Part shown: piece by piece, positions 4,654 to 5,229 of the stretch
How positions within the stretch are numbered: position 1 is the first letter of the stretch
How the letters are laid out: each line of letters starts with the position of its first letter
Assembly: GCA_963633225.1 (NCBI GenBank)
Contig: CAVGXR010000075.1
Span: forward strand, 1 to 5,229
DNA from: F23-B02 sp963633225
GTDB taxonomy: Bacteria > Bacillota > Clostridia > Oscillospirales > Oscillospiraceae
DNA length: 5,229 nt
Reading direction: 5' to 3'
Translations under genes and position numbers: made by a program
Notes under the pieces: generated by a model
The model's input: only the letters and a program-made list of their open reading frames with translations
What the model was told of the DNA's origin: nothing
Database searches by the model: none

Positions 4654-4678
4654 AAAAAACTGCCGCTCCAAGGGCGGC
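4654..4678 (-). terminator. Hybrid terminator formed at the element boundary
   Basis: On the minus strand GCCGC (4678-4674) pairs with GCGGC (4666-4662), followed by AG and TTTTTT (4659-4654). The 5' half comes from the end of the inserted element, while the 3' half and U run come from the interrupted rpsI-type terminator. It lies just upstream of the rpmG operon promoter and would insulate it from read-through. The stem is only 5 bp. Confidence 0.45.
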
Positions 4679-4949
4679 GCAGCATGGGGATAAGCCGCCC
4701 TGTAAAAAGTCTTTTGCCCCGTGGCTTCGTTGAAAATGCTCGAAATATATCTCCATTATTCCTGCGCTTTTCGCCTCGCCACAGAACAAAATCCAATTTT
4801 ACAGGGTGCATGCAGTTTTGAGCGAGGAATTTTTCGTTCAGGCAAAATAACAAAATCTCGGCAATACTTTGTGTATTGCCGAGATTTTTTATGAAGTATG
4901 GGCGGAAAAGATCCGCTCAAAACCGGTTTATCCCTATGCTGCACCGCCC
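4672..4949. mobile_element. 278-bp MITE-like element
   Basis: The ends are imperfect 26-bp inverted repeats (4672-4697 against the complement of 4949-4924) with three mismatches; the core shared block is GCAGCAT then GGGATAA. AA flanks both sides (4670-4671 and 4950-4951). The outside sequences, when joined, recreate the loop of the rpsI-type terminator, which survives uninterrupted at 5105-5139. There is no credible gene inside, and the short minus-strand frames look incidental. A strong bidirectional terminator (4852-4890) is internal. It would need a transposase supplied elsewhere; none is visible here. Confidence 0.65.
4852..4890. terminator. Strong bidirectional terminator inside the element
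   Basis: AAAATCTCGGCAATAC (4852-4867) pairs perfectly over 16 bp with GTATTGCCGAGATTTT (4873-4888) around a 5-nt loop. T runs lie on both strands. It sits within the 278-bp element, so the element carries its own transcription stop between rpsI and the rpmG operon. Confidence 0.85.
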
Positions 4950-4976
4950 AAGGGAACGGCAGTTGAATGTACTCGA

Positions 4977-5009
4977 TTAACGCTTGGAGAACTGCGGTGC
5001 GCGACGGGC
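4977..5009 (-). pseudogene. rpsI: Duplicated 3' end of rpsI (remnant)
   Basis: On the minus strand these bases encode ARRAPQFSKR and a TAA stop, identical in protein to the end of the real rpsI at 5153-5185. Homology continues past the stop into the rpsI terminator (to 4952, then across the inserted element to about 4648). The two nucleotide differences in this coding part (CCG for CCT, TCC for TCG) are synonymous. Upstream of the alanine codon the reading frame is unrelated to S9, so this is a displaced tail without a gene. Confidence 0.8.
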
Positions 5010-5053
5010 GAAGCGCCTGCGGCACTTCGTGGCGCGGATGTCCCCACTCGCTC

Positions 5054-5071
5054 GCCCGTGCAGGCACGGGC
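5054..5071. repeat. 8-bp palindromic hairpin between the two rpsI tails
   Basis: GCCCGTGC (5054-5061) and GCACGGGC (5064-5071) form a perfect stem with a 2-nt spacer. The wider flanks (TCCCCACTCG on the left, CCGCTCGGGGATGA on the right) are imperfectly complementary. No U run follows, so this is not an obvious terminator. It occupies the roughly 95-bp segment (5010-5104) separating the duplicated tails. Confidence 0.5.
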
Positions 5072-5104
5072 AACCGCTCGGGGATGACAAAAGCCGCCCG
5101 CCGC

Positions 5105-5139
5105 AAATAAAAAGACTGCCGCTCCATGGGAACGGCAGT
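5105..5139 (-). terminator. Intrinsic terminator of rpsI
   Basis: On the minus strand ACTGCCGTTCC pairs with GGAGCGGCAGT over 11 bp with one wobble, and CTTTTTATTT follows. It begins about 14 bp after the rpsI stop. This is the intact version of the terminator that is split by the element at 4672-4949. Confidence 0.85.
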
Positions 5140-5152
5140 TGAATGTACTCGA

Positions 5153-5229
5153 TTAACGCTTCGAGAACTGAGGTGCGCGACGGGCGGCTTTGAGGCCGTA
5201 CTTCTTACGCTCTTTCATTCTCGGGTCGC
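5153..5229 (-). CDS. rpsI: 30S ribosomal protein S9, C-terminal end (partial)
   Basis: The last 24 complete codons read DPRMKERKKYGLKAARRAPQ then FSKR and TAA. This is the conserved C-terminus of S9, whose basic tail ending in Lys-Arg reaches the P-site tRNA anticodon region. The rest of the gene lies to the right of the window, probably with rplM upstream as in most bacteria. The final ten codons are repeated at 4977-5009. Confidence 0.93.
   Translation of the reverse strand, partial: DPRMKERKKYGLKAARRAPQFSKR

Noticed and set aside
3456..4655. Plus-strand frames opposite nusG, secE and rpmG (3456-3968, 3965-4399, 4032-4655)
   Set aside because: These are shadows of the minus-strand operon with no family resemblance.
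4500..4853. Two overlapping minus-strand frames of 117 and 77 codons in the spacer
   Set aside because: They lie across the repeat element and the rpmG operon promoter and leader, share the same DNA in different frames, and lack a family or good ribosome site. They are most likely spurious translations of a dispersed repeat.
1..5229. CRISPR array, tRNA, rRNA, recognised riboswitch or transposase
   Set aside because: The repeats are few, dispersed, variably spaced and hairpin-forming rather than regularly spaced. No tRNA cloverleaf, rRNA segment, known aptamer core or transposase/integrase motif was seen on either strand by eye.

Overview
The window looks like chromosome from a GC-moderate Gram-positive Clostridia, most likely Oscillospiraceae/Ruminococcaceae. 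This rests on the gene order rpmG-secE-nusG-rplK-rplA, strong AGGAGG ribosome sites, a zinc-binding L33, and dispersed hairpin repeats with a CTTCCCCTTGCGGAGC core, a type I associate with that group. The assignment is inference from memory, not a database match.

Layout. Positions 1-763 carry no protein gene that I can support. They hold two copies of the CTTCCCC repeat in inverted orientation (1-62 and 234-296), an intrinsic terminator (101-134), a 29-bp hairpin repeat (185-213), and a long repeat arm (348-621). The arm stops a few bases before the promoter (626-655) of an MFS transporter gene (764-1912, plus strand). The transporter's last codons and stop lie inside a second arm (1898-2109), an inverted diverged copy of the first. 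Next come a third CTTCCCC copy (2170-2203) and a bidirectional terminator (2228-2265) that the convergent transporter gene and rplA share. The transporter unit is therefore framed by inverted arms. It also sits between direct repeats (1-134 and 2170-2265).

Positions 2284-4466 on the minus strand form a compact translation/secretion operon: rpmG (L33), secE, nusG, rplK (L11), rplA (L1). It has a clear sigma-A promoter at 4599-4627 and a structured leader of about 125 nt. NusG and the ribosomal proteins serve transcription and translation, and SecE is the small essential subunit of the SecYEG translocon. rplJ-rplL do not follow rplA here.

Positions 4630-5152 are a repeat-rich spacer between the operon promoter and rpsI (S9), whose last 24 codons enter from the right edge (5153-5229). 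The end of rpsI plus its terminator occurs twice. The outer copy is intact. In the inner copy a 278-bp element with 26-bp terminal inverted repeats (4672-4949) is inserted in the terminator loop, so the intact copy acts as an internal empty site.

The most interesting material is this repeat architecture: an inverted-repeat-framed transporter cassette, a duplicated rpsI tail that resembles an attachment-site scar, and a MITE-like insertion whose pre-insertion sequence can be read in the same window. No transposase, integrase, rRNA, tRNA or CRISPR array is visible.
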